64,000 nucleotides of DNA, taken from contig NC_080694.1 in the NCBI RefSeq assembly GCF_030445035.2, positions 72,121,147-72,185,146 of the forward strand, read 5' to 3'. Each line of letters opens with the position of its first letter. Position 1 is the stretch's first letter. This stretch comes from Dasypus novemcinctus. Taxonomy: Eukaryota; Chordata; Mammalia; Cingulata; Dasypodidae. This document shows positions 63,481 through 64,000 of this stretch, in pieces. Both the position numbers and the translations under genes were made by a program. The notes below the pieces were generated by a model, which saw only the letters and a program-made list of their open reading frames with translations, had not been told where the DNA came from and made no database searches.

Positions 63481-64000
63481 GAGAAAATAGCCTTCCCTCT
63501 TCAGGCCCTAACGAGTTTCTCAGGCAGTCAGTGTCAATCAATCACCCTGCAGCCTGCCCTCTGTATATGATGTACCAAGTTTTAGTGAGTAAAATAAGGG
63601 GAAAATAAGGAACCTTAAAGTATATAAAAGAATCAAGAAAAACTAACATGAAAAGAATGTATTGGTGTGACATCCTGCCTGAGCAGATAGCCTCTACCCT
63701 ATCCCCAAGTGGTAAGGGTCCCTTCTGAGATTCAAAGGGGGCTCAGCTGTCCAAACTCACTGCAAAGAAACCACTCTCCACCCTCTCTCAGAAACCTCTT
63801 CTTCCCAGGTAATGCACACTCCCAGTCCATTGGCAGCAGTGAAATAGGGACCCCAACAAGGCTACTTGCTGTGAGGGTGGGGTAGAGGTGCTTTTTCCAG
63901 TCACAGGGGTGAGCAACTCATGATTTTCCTTTGGCTTCTTTACCTTTCCAATGCTCTTCAAGATGACACAGAACATGCTCCATTCTCTCTATATATATCG
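63481..64000. other. Window end, nothing recognised
   Basis: More GC than the preceding tract; no gene or named repeat supported. The sequence stops at the window edge. Confidence 0.45.

Noticed and set aside
63114-63541. Several Phe/Leu-rich membrane-like open frames on the minus strand
   Set aside because: They result from the purine-rich plus strand (TTT/CTT codons) and have no family signature.

Overview
The window is mammalian nuclear DNA, most likely from an armadillo (Xenarthra, near Dasypus). The clearest marker is a set of tRNA-derived SINEs of the DAS type near 49.0, 52.7 and 55.8 kb. They sit with many copies of one distinctive LINE-1 3' UTR and with old eutherian repeats (L2, MIR, MER5A, HAL1-like). 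There is no intact host protein-coding gene here. The species call is inference from remembered repeat families; no database was searched.

Layout. 1-3 kb: the 5' part of a class II (betaretrovirus-like) endogenous retrovirus fossil on the minus strand, cut by the window edge. 4-5.3 kb: a small hAT element, a TG/GA microsatellite and a MER5A. 5.45-10.9 kb: a class I retrovirus fossil on the plus strand with both LTRs and a 4-bp target duplication, itself carrying a later L1 insertion. 11-11.6 kb: an L2 remnant. 11.7-18.4 kb: an ERV-L (class III) fossil on the minus strand with both LTRs, gag, pol and a dUTPase region. 18.4-21.3 kb: L1 and HAL1-like pieces. 23.06-23.91 kb: a processed pseudogene of the mitochondrial ribosomal protein gene MRPL39. 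28-33.4 kb: a run of L1 3' ends.

Three dead olfactory receptor (OR) genes, all on the plus strand, lie at 33.8-34.8 kb (OR5V1-like), 42.6-43.5 kb (OR12D-like) and 53.1-54.1 kb (OR14J1-like). In humans these three types are neighbours in the OR cluster beside the MHC on chromosome 6p, so the window is probably the xenarthran counterpart of part of that cluster. Each copy carries several clear disablements.

44-49 kb holds another ERV-L trace and two L1 3' ends in opposite orientation. 57.2-63.1 kb is a 5.9-kb 5'-truncated L1 on the minus strand, followed by a strongly purine-rich tract. The most unusual structure is the L1 3' end itself: a terminal module of about 0.4 kb occurs twice, separated by about 1.2 kb, and the same layout recurs at three loci. 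No CRISPR, operon or other bacterial-type system is present.
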